Counted from the first letter of the stretch, positions 29,254 through 38,295 are shown. The stretch is 64,000 bases of DNA from Jiella soli (GCF_020615385.1 NZ_JAJAVB010000008.1:1-64000); one strand, 5' to 3'. Translations and numbers: made by a program. The notes: a model not told the origin generated them from the sequence alone.

Positions 29254-30909
29254 TCAGTGCAGTTCGCCCCTCTTGCCCATCTCAATGATCCGGTCGGCGA
29301 TCCGCAGCGAGTTCGCGACGATGGTCATTGAGGGATTCACTCCCCCGGCGGTCGGGAACAGCGAGCCGTCGCAGACGAAGAGGTTGTCGATGTCCCAGGA
29401 GCGGCCGGCGGCATTGACCACGCTCGACCCGGGATCGTCGCCCATGCGGCAGCCGCCCATCAGATGCGCGGTGCTGGAGGTGTTGTAGAGGCTCTTCGCC
29501 CCTGCCGCGCGCAGCATCTCGCCCTGGAATTCCCGGGCATGGTTGGCCATCTTCTTGTCGTTGTCGCAGTAGGAGAAGGTGACCTTCGGGATCGGCAGCC
29601 CGATCTCGTTGGTCTCGTCCGACAGTTCGACGCGATTTTCCTCCTGCGGCATGGTTTCACCGACCATCTTCAGGCCGGCCATGTGGTTGTAGTGGCTCAT
29701 CCACTTGCGAAGCTCGTGGCCGAAGACGCCTTCGTTGGAGACGAGCGAGGTGGCGAAGTCGGTCGGCAGCGGCCCCTGGCTCATGAAGGAATAGCCGCCG
29801 AAGAAGTCCTTGCCCTCGTCCTCGTAGTTCCAGTGTTCGCAGACGGCGAGGGAGGGCGGGCCTTTGTACCAGCGGATCTCCTCCTCCATGATCCCCCAGA
29901 CGGCGTCGTTGAGATGGACCATCAGGTTCTTGCCGACCTGGCCGGAGGAATTGGCGAGACCGTCCGGATGCTGCGGCGAGGCGGAATTGAGGAGGAGGCG
30001 CGGCGTCTCGATGGAATAGCCGGAGACGACGACGTTCTTGGCCTTCTGGAAGCGCCACTCGCCCTGGCGGTGGTAATGGACGCCGGTCGCGCGCCCGTCC
30101 GGTCCCGTCTCGATCTTGCCGACCATTGCGAGGTCGCGGATCTCGGCGCCCTTCTTCAGCGCCTTCGGCACATAGGTGACGAGCATGGACTGCTTGGCAT
30201 TGGTGGCGCATCCGATCTTGCAGAAGCCGCGATAGACGCAAGGGGGTGCCTCGCCGCGCGGCGCGGAAAGGGAGGCCGTCGGTGTCGCGCACCATTTCAC
30301 GCCCATCGCCTCGGCCCCGCGGGCGAGGACCAGGGCGGAGGCCGAGAGTTCGTGTTCCCGGTAGGGGTAGCGGCCGCGCTTCGGGCCCCAGGGATAGCGG
30401 ATCGGGCCGGCGATCTTCATCGCGTCCTCGGCCTTGGCGTAGTAGTGCCACATCTCGCGCCAGTCGACCGGCCAGTCATGGCCATAGCCGAAGTTGGAGC
30501 GCGACTTGAACCATTCCGGGCGGAAGCGCAGCGCCACCATCTGGAAGTGGACGGTCGATCCGCCGACGGCCTGACCGGAATTGTTCGAGCCGAGCTCGAT
30601 CGGGTGCTCGCCGCCGGAGATGCGCTCCTCCAGCCAGTAGAGCTTTTCCTGCTCGCGCTCGTCGGAGGCGAAGTCCTCGAGCGGGCGGTAGAATGCGCCG
30701 GCGTCGAAGGCGACGACGGAATAGCCGGCTTCGGCCAGCTGTGCGGCCAGGACGCTGCCGCCGCACCCCGTTCCGACGATCGCGAAATCGACCGGTTCGT
30801 TCTCCGGATACTCCTTCATCGGCACCCATTCGCCGTACCGGAAGACGTTGGGCGCACGGCCTCTGGTCGCGCGGATCTTCTCCTGTGCGTCGGAAACGAC
30901 GGTGCTCAT
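29254..30909 (-). CDS. GMC-family FAD-dependent dehydrogenase (large subunit)
   Basis: The 551-residue flavoprotein has the FAD-binding GTGCGG at residues 46-51 in DFAIVGTGCGGSVLAAQLAE, a second FAD contact region around NSGQAVGGSTVHFQMV, and the catalytic His482 (AHLMGGCRMG) with Asn525 (GGVNPSMTIVANS). Such enzymes oxidise sugars, polyols or sugar acids at an alcohol carbon. No signal peptide or Tat motif is present, so it probably works on the cytoplasmic side. The start at 30909 overlaps the subunit 3 stop by four bases. It is the last gene of a three-gene operon. Confidence 0.9.
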   Translation of the reverse strand: MSTVVSDAQEKIRATRGRAPNVFRYGEWVPMKEYPENEPVDFAIVGTGCGGSVLAAQLAEAGYSVVAFDAGAFYRPLEDFASDEREQEKLYWLEERISGGEHPIELGSNNSGQAVGGSTVHFQMVALRFRPEWFKSRSNFGYGHDWPVDWREMWHYYAKAEDAMKIAGPIRYPWGPKRGRYPYREHELSASALVLARGAEAMGVKWCATPTASLSAPRGEAPPCVYRGFCKIGCATNAKQSMLVTYVPKALKKGAEIRDLAMVGKIETGPDGRATGVHYHRQGEWRFQKAKNVVVSGYSIETPRLLLNSASPQHPDGLANSSGQVGKNLMVHLNDAVWGIMEEEIRWYKGPPSLAVCEHWNYEDEGKDFFGGYSFMSQGPLPTDFATSLVSNEGVFGHELRKWMSHYNHMAGLKMVGETMPQEENRVELSDETNEIGLPIPKVTFSYCDNDKKMANHAREFQGEMLRAAGAKSLYNTSSTAHLMGGCRMGDDPGSSVVNAAGRSWDIDNLFVCDGSLFPTAGGVNPSMTIVANSLRIADRIIEMGKRGELH

Positions 30910-31571
30910 GGCAGTCCTCTCACCTTCTGCGGCGCCCTGTCTTCGCGCGCCTCCCACGGATCGCGATCGTCCGGGCCGAGCCGGAGATAGCCGCGGGGCG
31001 CGGCAGGGCCGCCGAAACCCATCTCGTTCCATGCGGCCGGATGGGCGTAGTAGATCTTCACCGCCTCCTTCAGGAGGATCGACCGGAAGAAGCGCTTCGG
31101 CTCGAGGCCTTTCCAGGCCGAGCCGTCGACATCGCCCTCGTCGACGCATTTCAGCAGCGCGTGCTGCTCTTGACGGGAGAGGTCGCGGAAGCCCTTGCCG
31201 TGGCGGTGGCGCGCCTCGTGGTCGATGCCGGCAAGACCGCGGCGAAAGGCTTCCCGCTGCGTCGGCGTTCCGGCATAGCGCGTGCCGTTGCTCTTGCCGG
31301 CTTCGAGCTGCGCGTCGATCCACGCCTCCACCGGGATCCGCTCGTCGTCGCTTCGCTCCGGCTGCGGCAGGATGCAGTCGATGACGCTGCGCAGGAGTGC
31401 GTAAGTCTCCTCGTCGAAGAAGCGGCGTTCGGGCACGTTCTCAAGACGGTCCGCCACGACGCGGCGCGTCTGCTCGTTGAAGGAGGGGGAGGCCCATTTC
31501 TCGAGCACCCGATAGTCCGGATAGGGTGTCCGGAAGGGGGAGGCCCCGTGTTCGCGGTCAGTCTCGGCCAT
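30906..31571 (-). CDS. Gluconate 2-dehydrogenase subunit 3-family protein
   Basis: The protein is 221 residues from ATG 31571 (an upstream ATG at 31589 adds six residues). It contains YRVLEKWASPSFNEQTRRVV, ERRFFDEETYALLRSVIDCI and AVKIYYAHPAAWNEMGFGGP, the pattern of the small subunit that pairs with GMC dehydrogenases. In known complexes this subunit stabilises or helps export the flavoprotein. Unlike many homologues it has no Tat signal. It overlaps its upstream neighbour by 14 bases and the dehydrogenase by four, showing tight coupling. Confidence 0.85.
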   Translation of the reverse strand: MAETDREHGASPFRTPYPDYRVLEKWASPSFNEQTRRVVADRLENVPERRFFDEETYALLRSVIDCILPQPERSDDERIPVEAWIDAQLEAGKSNGTRYAGTPTQREAFRRGLAGIDHEARHRHGKGFRDLSRQEQHALLKCVDEGDVDGSAWKGLEPKRFFRSILLKEAVKIYYAHPAAWNEMGFGGPAAPRGYLRLGPDDRDPWEAREDRAPQKVRGLP

Positions 31572-32484
31572 CGGACGGATGCCTCCCATGCCGGTCGAGG
31601 AGATGGAGGGCGGAGAAGCCCATCAGGGCGAGACCGGCTAGGCTCGGCGGCGCGGCGATCGGCGGGCCCTGGAAGAGGTTCTGCGTCCAATTATGGAAGC
31701 CGCCCATGTTGCGGCTGACGCCATAGGCGTGCAGGCCGGTGCCGATGAGGCCGAGCGCGGCGGTGGTCTCCAGCGTCGTGCGGGCGAGCCGTCGCTTGTA
31801 CGGAACGGGGTCGACGGTCGCCGCCAGCATGGCAACGCCGGTCAGCGGCAGGGCGAGCACCGGCGCATACATCAGCTTGTCATGATAGGCGCCGCGAAAG
31901 TGGAGGAGGCCGACCTCGCTGGTCAGCCCGAACAGGCCGGCGGCGGTGAAGAGGCCGAGGCCGCGTCCGGCGCGCCGGCCATGACCCACCTGGCCGAAGC
32001 GCTCGCGCCACTCCGCCCGCTCGGCCGCCACGGCGCCGACGCCGGCGGCGCCGGCCAGCGCCAGGGCTCCCGGCGCGCCGAAGGGTGCGCGATAGAACAG
32101 ATTGTTCCAGGAGAGGCCGCCGGCTCGCGACAGGATGTTCCTGATGTGGAAGCTGAAGCCGAACAGGCCGGTGACGATCGTGCCGCCGAACAGCGCGCTC
32201 TTGTAGGTGCCGGCGCGGCTGGTGAAGGCGGTCGCCAACGCCGTCGCGACCGTTCCCGCCGCGACGATCGGCGCGATGAACATCTCTTTGCGGCGGAAAT
32301 TGCCGCGATAGTGCTCCATCGCGCTGTCGGCGAGAACGCTCGCGGCGAGGAGTGCCGAGCCATAGGCCGCGAGCTGCGCCGCGCGTCCCGGCCGGCGTCC
32401 GCCGCGGCTCGCAAGTGCCGTCCCGGCGAGACCGGCGGCAAGGAGACCTGCGCCGGTCACGGCGAGAAGCGTCCCGCTCTTCAT
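31558..32484 (-). CDS. Internally duplicated multi-pass membrane protein
   Basis: The 308-residue protein, first gene of the dehydrogenase operon, has about seven or eight hydrophobic segments. Two halves align with each other. Residues 50-145 and 187-290 share HYRG/HFRG (His58, His195), a Lys and an AP pair, a histidine (His113, His252), an Arg followed by GG (122-123, 261-262), then W-N-LF and an AP-x-AP/PP motif. It may anchor the soluble dehydrogenase and pass electrons to quinone. I recognise no named family. The start at 32484 gives a signal-like first helix. Confidence 0.75.
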   Translation of the reverse strand: MKSGTLLAVTGAGLLAAGLAGTALASRGGRRPGRAAQLAAYGSALLAASVLADSAMEHYRGNFRRKEMFIAPIVAAGTVATALATAFTSRAGTYKSALFGGTIVTGLFGFSFHIRNILSRAGGLSWNNLFYRAPFGAPGALALAGAAGVGAVAAERAEWRERFGQVGHGRRAGRGLGLFTAAGLFGLTSEVGLLHFRGAYHDKLMYAPVLALPLTGVAMLAATVDPVPYKRRLARTTLETTAALGLIGTGLHAYGVSRNMGGFHNWTQNLFQGPPIAAPPSLAGLALMGFSALHLLDRHGRHPSDGRD

Positions 32485-32977
32485 GTTGGGCTGGTCGCCG
32501 GAGGGAGCCGGTCGGGCATCGTGCGACCAGGCGCGGCCGCGTCGCGGCTCCCGGGTTTCGGCTCTGAACAAGGACACGTTCGCGAAGCTCCTTCCGTTCC
32601 GGACGGAGGTTCCGAGGATCCACCGTCACCGGAAAGCCAATGCACGAACGTGTGAGCGGTTCGGGAGACGAATGTTAAATATCGGTTAGACGCAACAACG
32701 ATCGCGCGCCGCAACGGACCTGCGCCCGGCAGCCCGGGCGCCTGATGTGCAGGCGATCCGGCCGCCGACGAGACTGCCGTGGGCGAGGGGACGACCGGCA
32801 GGCGCCTAACCGTTTCCGGCTCAGGCGCCCGGAACGATCACGCCTCATGACGATTGCGAGAGCGAGACATCCTGAACGCCCGCGGGCTCAGCGATCGCAT
32901 GACGCCAGACCGGAACATCGCGCGTTCCCTTCCCTCTGCGATCCGCCTCGCGCGGCCAAAGCTGAAGGGAGCTTTCC
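32485..32977. other. Divergent intergenic region with possible control site
   Basis: This 493-base gap separates the minus-strand dehydrogenase operon from the plus-strand ThDP enzyme gene, so promoters for both should lie here. An A/T-rich patch at 32671-32690 stands out and contains TTAA-N7-TTAG. No convincing coding sequence is visible on either strand. Confidence 0.5.
32675..32689. promoter_or_regulatory. Possible CtrA-type site
   Basis: TTAA at 32675-32678 and TTAG at 32686-32689 are spaced by seven bases, one mismatch from the alphaproteobacterial CtrA consensus TTAA-N7-TTAA. A single short match can arise by chance, so this is tentative. Confidence 0.25.
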
Positions 32978-34744
32978 ATGGCCAAGACTGTCGGTGATTT
33001 CATTCTGGAGCGGCTGCGCGGATGGGGCGTATCGCGCATTTTCGGCTTTCCCGGTGACGGGATCGGCGGTCTCGTCGCCGCGCTCGGCCGCAATGACGAT
33101 ATCGAATTCGTCCAGGTGCGCCACGAGGAGAGCGCCGCCTTCATGGCCTGCGCGCATGCCAAGTTCACCGGCGAGGTCGGCGTCTGCATGGCGACATCCG
33201 GCCCCGGCGCGATTCATCTCCTGAACGGCCTCTACGACGCCAAGCTCGACCACCAGCCGGTCGTCGCGATCATGGGTCAGCAGTCGCGCTCGGCGATCGG
33301 CGGCAACTACCAGCAGGAGGTCGACCTGCAGACCCTTTTCAAGGATGTCGCCAGCGACTACGTCCAGACCTGCATGTCCCCGGCGATGACGCGGCACCTG
33401 ATCGACCGTGCCTTCCGCATCGCCAAGGCTCGGCGCAACGTCACGGCTCTCGTCTTCCCGAACGATGTGCAGGAGGCGAAGGCCGTCGATGAGGCGCCGC
33501 AGGCGCATGGCACCGTCCATACCAGCGACGCCTACAACAAATGGGAGGTCATGCCGGACGAGGCGTCGCTGCGCGAGGCGGCGAAGCTCCTCAACGAGGG
33601 CAAGAAAGTCGGCATCCTGATCGGTGCCGGCGCGATCGGTGCTGCCGACGAGGTGACCGAGGTCGCGAACCTCCTCGGCGCGGGCGTTGCCAAGGCGCTG
33701 CTCGGCAAGGCGGCACTGCCGGACGATCTGCCCTTCGTCACCGGTTCGATCGGTCTCCTCGGCACCGAGCCGTCCGACTGGATGATGCAGCATTGCGATA
33801 CGCTGCTGATGATCGGCTCGCGCTTTCCCTACTCGGAATTCCTGCCGAAGATCGGCAAGGCCAAGGGCGTGCAGATCGACCTCGACCCGACCATGCTGTC
33901 AATCCGCTATCCGATGGACGTCGCGCTCGCCGGCGATGCCAAGCTGACCCTCAAGGCGCTGATCCCGCTCCTGAAGCGCAAGGAGGACCGCTCCTGGCGC
34001 GGCGAGATCGAGAGCCGCGTCTCGCGCTGGTGGCGCGAGGAGGGCGAGCGGGCCATGAAGGAGGCCAAGCCCGTCAACCCGGAGCGGGTCTTCTGGGAAC
34101 TCTCGCCGAAGCTGCCGGACAACGCCATCATCACCGCCGATTCCGGCTCCTCGGCCAACTGGTTCGCGCGCGCGCTGAAGATCCGGCCGGGCATGCAGGC
34201 CTCGCTCTCGGGCACGCTCGCGACGATGTGCCCGGGCCTGCCATATGCGGTGGCGGCGAAGTTCGCTTTCCCGAGCCGGGTCCCGATCGCCTTTGTCGGC
34301 GACGGCGCGATGCAGATGCTGGGGATCACCGACCTCATCACCGTGTCCAAATACTGGAAGGAATGGCTCGATCCCCGGCTGATCGTCTGTGTCCTCTCTA
34401 ACCGGGACCTCAATCAGGTGAGCTGGGAACTGAGGGCGATGGCTAACTCACCGAAGGTTCCGAAGACACAGGACGTGCCGAAATTCGCCTTCGCGCAGTA
34501 TGCCGAGATGCTCGGCCTCAAGGGCATCACGGTGGACAAGCCGGAGCAGATCAGCCCGGCCTGGGACGAGGCGCTGCGCTCCGACCGGCCTTGCGTAATC
34601 GATGCCATCGTCGATCCGGACGTGCCGACACTGCCGCCGCACATCACCTTCTCGCAGGCGGAATCCTACACCGAGGCGCTCCTGTCCGGCGATCCGAACG
34701 AGGCCGGGATCATCAAGCAGACCTTCAAGCGGGTCTTCTCTTAA
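32978..34744 (+). CDS. Thiamine-diphosphate-dependent enzyme (pyruvate oxidase/acetolactate synthase-like)
   Basis: The 588-residue protein has the three ThDP domains. The N-terminal one holds the catalytic Glu50 in VQVRHEESAAFMAC. A central nucleotide-type domain follows, and the C-terminal ThDP site starts GDGAMQML (about residue 441) and continues to SNRDLNQVSWE. It resembles PoxB-like enzymes more than true acetolactate synthases; the substrate is unknown. It lies 11 bases before an enolase-superfamily gene and divergent from the GMC dehydrogenase operon, suggesting a joint carbon catabolic role. Confidence 0.85.
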   Translation: MAKTVGDFILERLRGWGVSRIFGFPGDGIGGLVAALGRNDDIEFVQVRHEESAAFMACAHAKFTGEVGVCMATSGPGAIHLLNGLYDAKLDHQPVVAIMGQQSRSAIGGNYQQEVDLQTLFKDVASDYVQTCMSPAMTRHLIDRAFRIAKARRNVTALVFPNDVQEAKAVDEAPQAHGTVHTSDAYNKWEVMPDEASLREAAKLLNEGKKVGILIGAGAIGAADEVTEVANLLGAGVAKALLGKAALPDDLPFVTGSIGLLGTEPSDWMMQHCDTLLMIGSRFPYSEFLPKIGKAKGVQIDLDPTMLSIRYPMDVALAGDAKLTLKALIPLLKRKEDRSWRGEIESRVSRWWREEGERAMKEAKPVNPERVFWELSPKLPDNAIITADSGSSANWFARALKIRPGMQASLSGTLATMCPGLPYAVAAKFAFPSRVPIAFVGDGAMQMLGITDLITVSKYWKEWLDPRLIVCVLSNRDLNQVSWELRAMANSPKVPKTQDVPKFAFAQYAEMLGLKGITVDKPEQISPAWDEALRSDRPCVIDAIVDPDVPTLPPHITFSQAESYTEALLSGDPNEAGIIKQTFKRVFS

Positions 34745-34755
34745 AGGAGGCCGGC

Positions 34756-35859
34756 GTGACTATCCAAGACAGCCGCGCCCCGATCGCAAAGATCGGGGCG
34801 CGGGCCTTCAAGATCCCGACCGACGCGCCGGAATCCGATGGCACGCTCGAATGGGATTCGACCACGCTCGTGCTCGTCACGATCGAGGCGGGCGGTGAGA
34901 TGGGCATCGGCTACACCTATGCCCATCAGGCGGCGGCGGTGCTGATCGCCGACAAGCTCGCCGGAGTCGTCTCGGGCCGCAACGCGCTCGACATAAATGG
35001 CAGCTGGATGGCGATGCTGTCGGCGGTGCGCAATCTCGGCCAGTCCGGGATCGCGGCGGTGGCGATCTCGGCCGTCGACAACGCGCTCTGGGACCTCAAG
35101 GGCAAGCTTCTCAGGGTCCCCGTCGCCGACCTGATCGGCAAGGTGCGGCAGACGATCCCCATCTACGGCTCCGGCGGCTTCACCTCCTATGACGACGAAC
35201 AACTCGCCTCGCAGCTCGGCGGCTGGGCGGAGGAGGGCCTGTTCGCGGTCAAGATGAAGGTCGGCCGCGACCCGGATGCCGATCCGCACCGCATGACGGT
35301 CGCGCGGCAGGCGATCGGCCGGGACGTCGAGCTCTTCGTCGACGCCAACGGAGCGCTGAGCGAAAAGCAGGCGCTGGCCTTCGCGGAGGAGGCGGCGCTT
35401 GGCTACAGCGTCACCTGGTTCGAGGAGCCGGTGTCGTCGAACGATCTGAAGGGGCTCCGGCTGATGCGCGATCGCGCGCCCGCCGGCATGGCGATCACCA
35501 CCGGCGAATACGCTTTCACGCTCTGGACCTTCCGCGACCTTCTCGAGGCGCAGACGGTGGACGTGATTCAGGCGGACGCCACCCGCTGCATGGGCCTCAC
35601 CGGCTTCATGAAGGCGGCGGCGCTCGCCGAGGCGCATCAGGTGACGATGTCGTCCCATTGCGCGCCGGCGCTGCACCTCCACACCTGCCTCTGCGCGCCC
35701 GCTGCCGTGCACATGGAGTGGTTCCACGACCATGTGCGGATCGAGCACAGGCTCTTCGACGGCGCACCCGTGCCGGAGAAGGGCGCGGTCGGCACCAACG
35801 GCCGGCCGGGACTGGGGCTGGTGTTGAAGGAGGCGGAGGCGGCTCAGTTCGAGATTTAG
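34756..35859 (+). CDS. Mandelate racemase-type enolase-superfamily enzyme
   Basis: The 367-residue protein starts with GTG at 34756, preceded by AAAGGAGG. It has the N-terminal capping domain and the barrel with catalytic KMK (Lys166, Lys168). Metal ligands are Asp196 (FVDANGA), Glu223 (WFEEP) and Glu251 (TTGEY). The Asp274 (QADATR) and His301 (SSHCAP) pair is characteristic of the mandelate racemase group. Members racemise or dehydrate sugar acids. It is co-directional with the ThDP enzyme gene 11 bases upstream; the substrate is not deducible. Confidence 0.87.
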   Translation: MTIQDSRAPIAKIGARAFKIPTDAPESDGTLEWDSTTLVLVTIEAGGEMGIGYTYAHQAAAVLIADKLAGVVSGRNALDINGSWMAMLSAVRNLGQSGIAAVAISAVDNALWDLKGKLLRVPVADLIGKVRQTIPIYGSGGFTSYDDEQLASQLGGWAEEGLFAVKMKVGRDPDADPHRMTVARQAIGRDVELFVDANGALSEKQALAFAEEAALGYSVTWFEEPVSSNDLKGLRLMRDRAPAGMAITTGEYAFTLWTFRDLLEAQTVDVIQADATRCMGLTGFMKAAALAEAHQVTMSSHCAPALHLHTCLCAPAAVHMEWFHDHVRIEHRLFDGAPVPEKGAVGTNGRPGLGLVLKEAEAAQFEI

Positions 35860-35907
35860 GCGACGCACCAGCCTCTTCTTGGAAACGTGGCAGAGGCTGC
35901 GCTGGGG

Positions 35908-35929
35908 GCGGCATCGAGCCCGATGCCGC
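35908..35929 (+). other. Hairpin downstream of the enolase-superfamily gene
   Basis: Nine-base perfect arms (35908-35916 and 35921-35929) with a four-base loop lie 48 bases after the stop. The absence of a T-run makes it a weak terminator candidate. Confidence 0.4.
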
Positions 35930-36095
35930 GATGACGATTGCGTTCTCGTGTACCGCACATTCTTGTCGAAGCGAGGGTACCCTTGAAGTGCCGCATACCG
36001 GCCCGGGCATGGTGCCGCAAGCCAGCACCTCCCCGACGTCCCTTTCGTGAGCTGCGGACTTGTCTTAATCTAGTAACTTGCAGAGGGGGAGCGGA

Positions 36096-36614
36096 ATGAA
36101 TGAGGTTGTCATGACCCCGTCGCAGCAGCACGACGCCGATTTTTATCGCTGGACGCAGGATCAGGCTGCCTTGCTGCGTGGGTTGCCGCGCAGTTCCAAT
36201 CTTCTCGATATCGATAACCTGGCTGAGGAGATCGAGGACATGGGGCGTGCCGAGATCAAGGAAATCTCGAGCCTGCTTCGTCAAACGCTTGTACACCTCG
36301 TCAAGTTCGCCTTCGATCCCAAGGCGCCGTCCGTTGCCCATTGGGTCGGAGAAGCGTCCGGATTCCAGGGTGACGCCGTTCTCGCTTATTCACCTGGACT
36401 CGGTCAGCGGCTGGACCTGTCGAAAATATGGAAGGTGGCCAAGAGAAACGCGTCCGACTCATTGGCGGAGTACGGCATTTCGGTTCCGCCCTTGCCCGAT
36501 GAGTGTCCTCTGACGCTAGATCAACTCCTCGACACAGGTTTCAGCCCACGGGAGGCCGCTGCCGCTGTTGCAGGCTCCGCCCGGCCGCACGACCTCGACC
36601 ATGGCCCCGCTTAA
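36096..36614 (+). CDS. DUF29-family protein
   Basis: The 172-residue protein shows the DUF29 pattern: an opening DFYRWTQDQAALLRGL, the acidic helix NLAEEIEDMGRAEIKEISSL and the following LRQTLVHLVKFAFDP. The function of the family is unknown; it is frequent in cyanobacteria and scattered in proteobacteria. Codon use looks less GC-biased than its neighbours, hinting at transfer. The start at 36096 has CAGAGGGGGAGCG upstream and removes six residues from a possible ATG at 36078. It is flanked by extragenic hairpins. Confidence 0.75.
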   Translation: MNEVVMTPSQQHDADFYRWTQDQAALLRGLPRSSNLLDIDNLAEEIEDMGRAEIKEISSLLRQTLVHLVKFAFDPKAPSVAHWVGEASGFQGDAVLAYSPGLGQRLDLSKIWKVAKRNASDSLAEYGISVPPLPDECPLTLDQLLDTGFSPREAAAAVAGSARPHDLDHGPA

Positions 36615-36775
36615 CGTCGCTAAAGCTCTCGTCTGGTGCCCGAGGGATTTCGCCCCGCAAGCTGACGTGGTGCCCGGCTACGCGGCAGAACGCTCGCAAC
36701 GGTCATGATGCTCCGGTGGCAGTTGCGGCTTCCACACGACCTGTCGACTCCGGCCGCAAGCCGTGCCCGTATCAC

Positions 36776-36817
36776 TAGAACATGTCCGGCGAACATGGGT
36801 TCACCGGAGATGTTCTA
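36776..36817. repeat. Long extragenic palindrome
   Basis: Arms 36776-36794 and 36799-36817 pair at 17 of 19 positions around a four-base loop. It lies between the DUF29 gene and the convergent ychF gene. It looks like a REP-type element or a bidirectional terminator; no T-run follows directly. Confidence 0.55.
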
Positions 36818-36844
36818 GAGCCCTGTTTTTCGCATTGTCGGGAC

Positions 36845-36867
36845 GTGAAAGCCGGTTCGGCTTTCAC
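36845..36867. repeat. Perfect short palindrome next to the ychF 3' end
   Basis: Ten-base perfect arms (36845-36854 and 36858-36867) enclose three bases, eight bases from the ychF stop. Together with the larger palindrome 28 bases away it forms a paired-hairpin unit. Confidence 0.55.
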
Positions 36868-36874
36868 TGGAAGA

Positions 36875-37978
36875 TTAGACGTTGAACTTGAAGTTCATCA
36901 CGTCGCCGTCGACGACGACATATTCCTTGCCCTCGTCGCGGGACTTGCCTGCTTCCTTGGCGCCGGTTTCGCCGCCGAGGGAGACGTAGTCGTCGTAGCC
37001 GATGGTCTGGGCGCGGATGAAGCCCTTCTCGAAGTCGGTGTGGATCACGCCCGCCGCCTGAGGGGCCTTGGTGCCCTTGTCGATGGTCCAGGCGCGGGTC
37101 TCCTTCGGCCCGGCGGTGAAATAGGTGATGAGGTCGAGCAGTTCGTAGCCGGCGCGGATCAGCCGGTCGAGGCCGGGCTCGGTCAGGCCCATGGCTTCGA
37201 GATAGTCCCCGACCTCCTCCTCCGGCAGCTGCGCGATCTCCGCCTCGATCGCGGCGGAGATGATCACCGAGCTGGCGCCCTGCTTTTCCGCCATCGCGGC
37301 GACGGCCGCCGAATGGGCGTTGCCGCCGGAGGCGTCGGCTTCGGCGACGTTGCAGACATAGAGGACGGGCTTGGACGTCAAAAGGTTGAGCGCCCGCAGG
37401 AGCCGCTTTTCCTCCTCGTCCATTCCGGAAAGGAGCACACGCACCGGCTTGCCCTCGTTGAGGACCGCCAGCGCCTTTTCCATGACGGGGAGGACGGCGA
37501 TCGCCTCCTTGTCCTTGCCGGTCGCCTTCTTGCGGGTGGCGACGACGCGGCGTTCGAGGCTTTCCAGATCCGAGAGCATCAGCTCGGTCTCGACCGTCTC
37601 GGCGTCGGCGACCGGGTCGACCCGCCCCTCGACATGGACGATGTCGTCATCCTCGAAGCAGCGCAGCACGTGGACGATCGCGTCTACCTCGCGGATATTG
37701 GCGAGGAACTGGTTGCCGAGCCCTTCGCCCTTGGAGGCACCGCGCACCAGGCCGGCGATGTCGACGAAGGTGATGCGCGTCGGCAGGATGGCGGCCGACT
37801 TGGCGATCCTGGCGATGTCCTTCAGCCGCGGATCGGGCACAGGCACGTCGCCGGTGTTCGGCTCGATGGTGCAGAAGGGGTAATTGGCGGCGGCCGCCGC
37901 CGCCGTCTTGGTGAGGGCGTTGAACAGCGTCGACTTGCCGACATTCGGCAGGCCGACGATCCCGCATCTGAAACCCAT
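36875..37978 (-). CDS. ychF: Redox-regulated ATPase/GTPase YchF (OLA1 family)
   Basis: The 367-residue protein starts [20 protein letters not shown] with the P-loop at residues 8-16. Switch and G motifs are in [20 protein letters not shown], and the C-terminal TGS domain holds [20 protein letters not shown] and [15 protein letters not shown]. YchF binds ribosomes and, unusually for the Obg group, prefers ATP. The start at 37978 is preferred over 37987 because AAGGA lies nine bases before it. The gene converges on the DUF29 gene. Confidence 0.96.
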   Translation of the reverse strand: MGFRCGIVGLPNVGKSTLFNALTKTAAAAAANYPFCTIEPNTGDVPVPDPRLKDIARIAKSAAILPTRITFVDIAGLVRGASKGEGLGNQFLANIREVDAIVHVLRCFEDDDIVHVEGRVDPVADAETVETELMLSDLESLERRVVATRKKATGKDKEAIAVLPVMEKALAVLNEGKPVRVLLSGMDEEEKRLLRALNLLTSKPVLYVCNVAEADASGGNAHSAAVAAMAEKQGASSVIISAAIEAEIAQLPEEEVGDYLEAMGLTEPGLDRLIRAGYELLDLITYFTAGPKETRAWTIDKGTKAPQAAGVIHTDFEKGFIRAQTIGYDDYVSLGGETGAKEAGKSRDEGKEYVVVDGDVMNFKFNV

Positions 37979-38295
37979 GGGGGTCATCCTTCGGAAATTC
38001 TGGTGGTGCGCCCGAGGCGCCGATCATGACGCGCTGTTTGCCGGCTTCGGGGCGAGCGGTCAACAGCGGCGCTCGTCCCGCCGGTGCGCAAGTCCGATAT
38101 CGAAGAGACAGGCAAGCACCGGGCGACAACGAGCTTCCTGTGCCGGCGGTCCGGTGGCGGAGCGTGTCCCCGCGAGGCCCGCGCCTTTCCCTCTCCCGTC
38201 AGCGCTAAGTCTAACGCCGTTCGCGTTTCATCAGCCCTGTGGTATCGTGCTTGCGGGTTTCTCGCGAAGAAGCCGTTCGAGGAAGGATGGGCCCC
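37979..38295. other. Intergenic region without recognised gene
   Basis: This 317-base gap lies between divergently oriented ychF and a small secreted-protein gene and should hold both promoters. I see no conserved coding sequence, RNA gene or clear promoter boxes. Confidence 0.5.

Noticed and set aside
29464-30990. A 508-codon plus-strand frame opposite the GMC dehydrogenase
   Set aside because: Shadow of a dehydrogenase with intact FAD and catalytic motifs on the minus strand.
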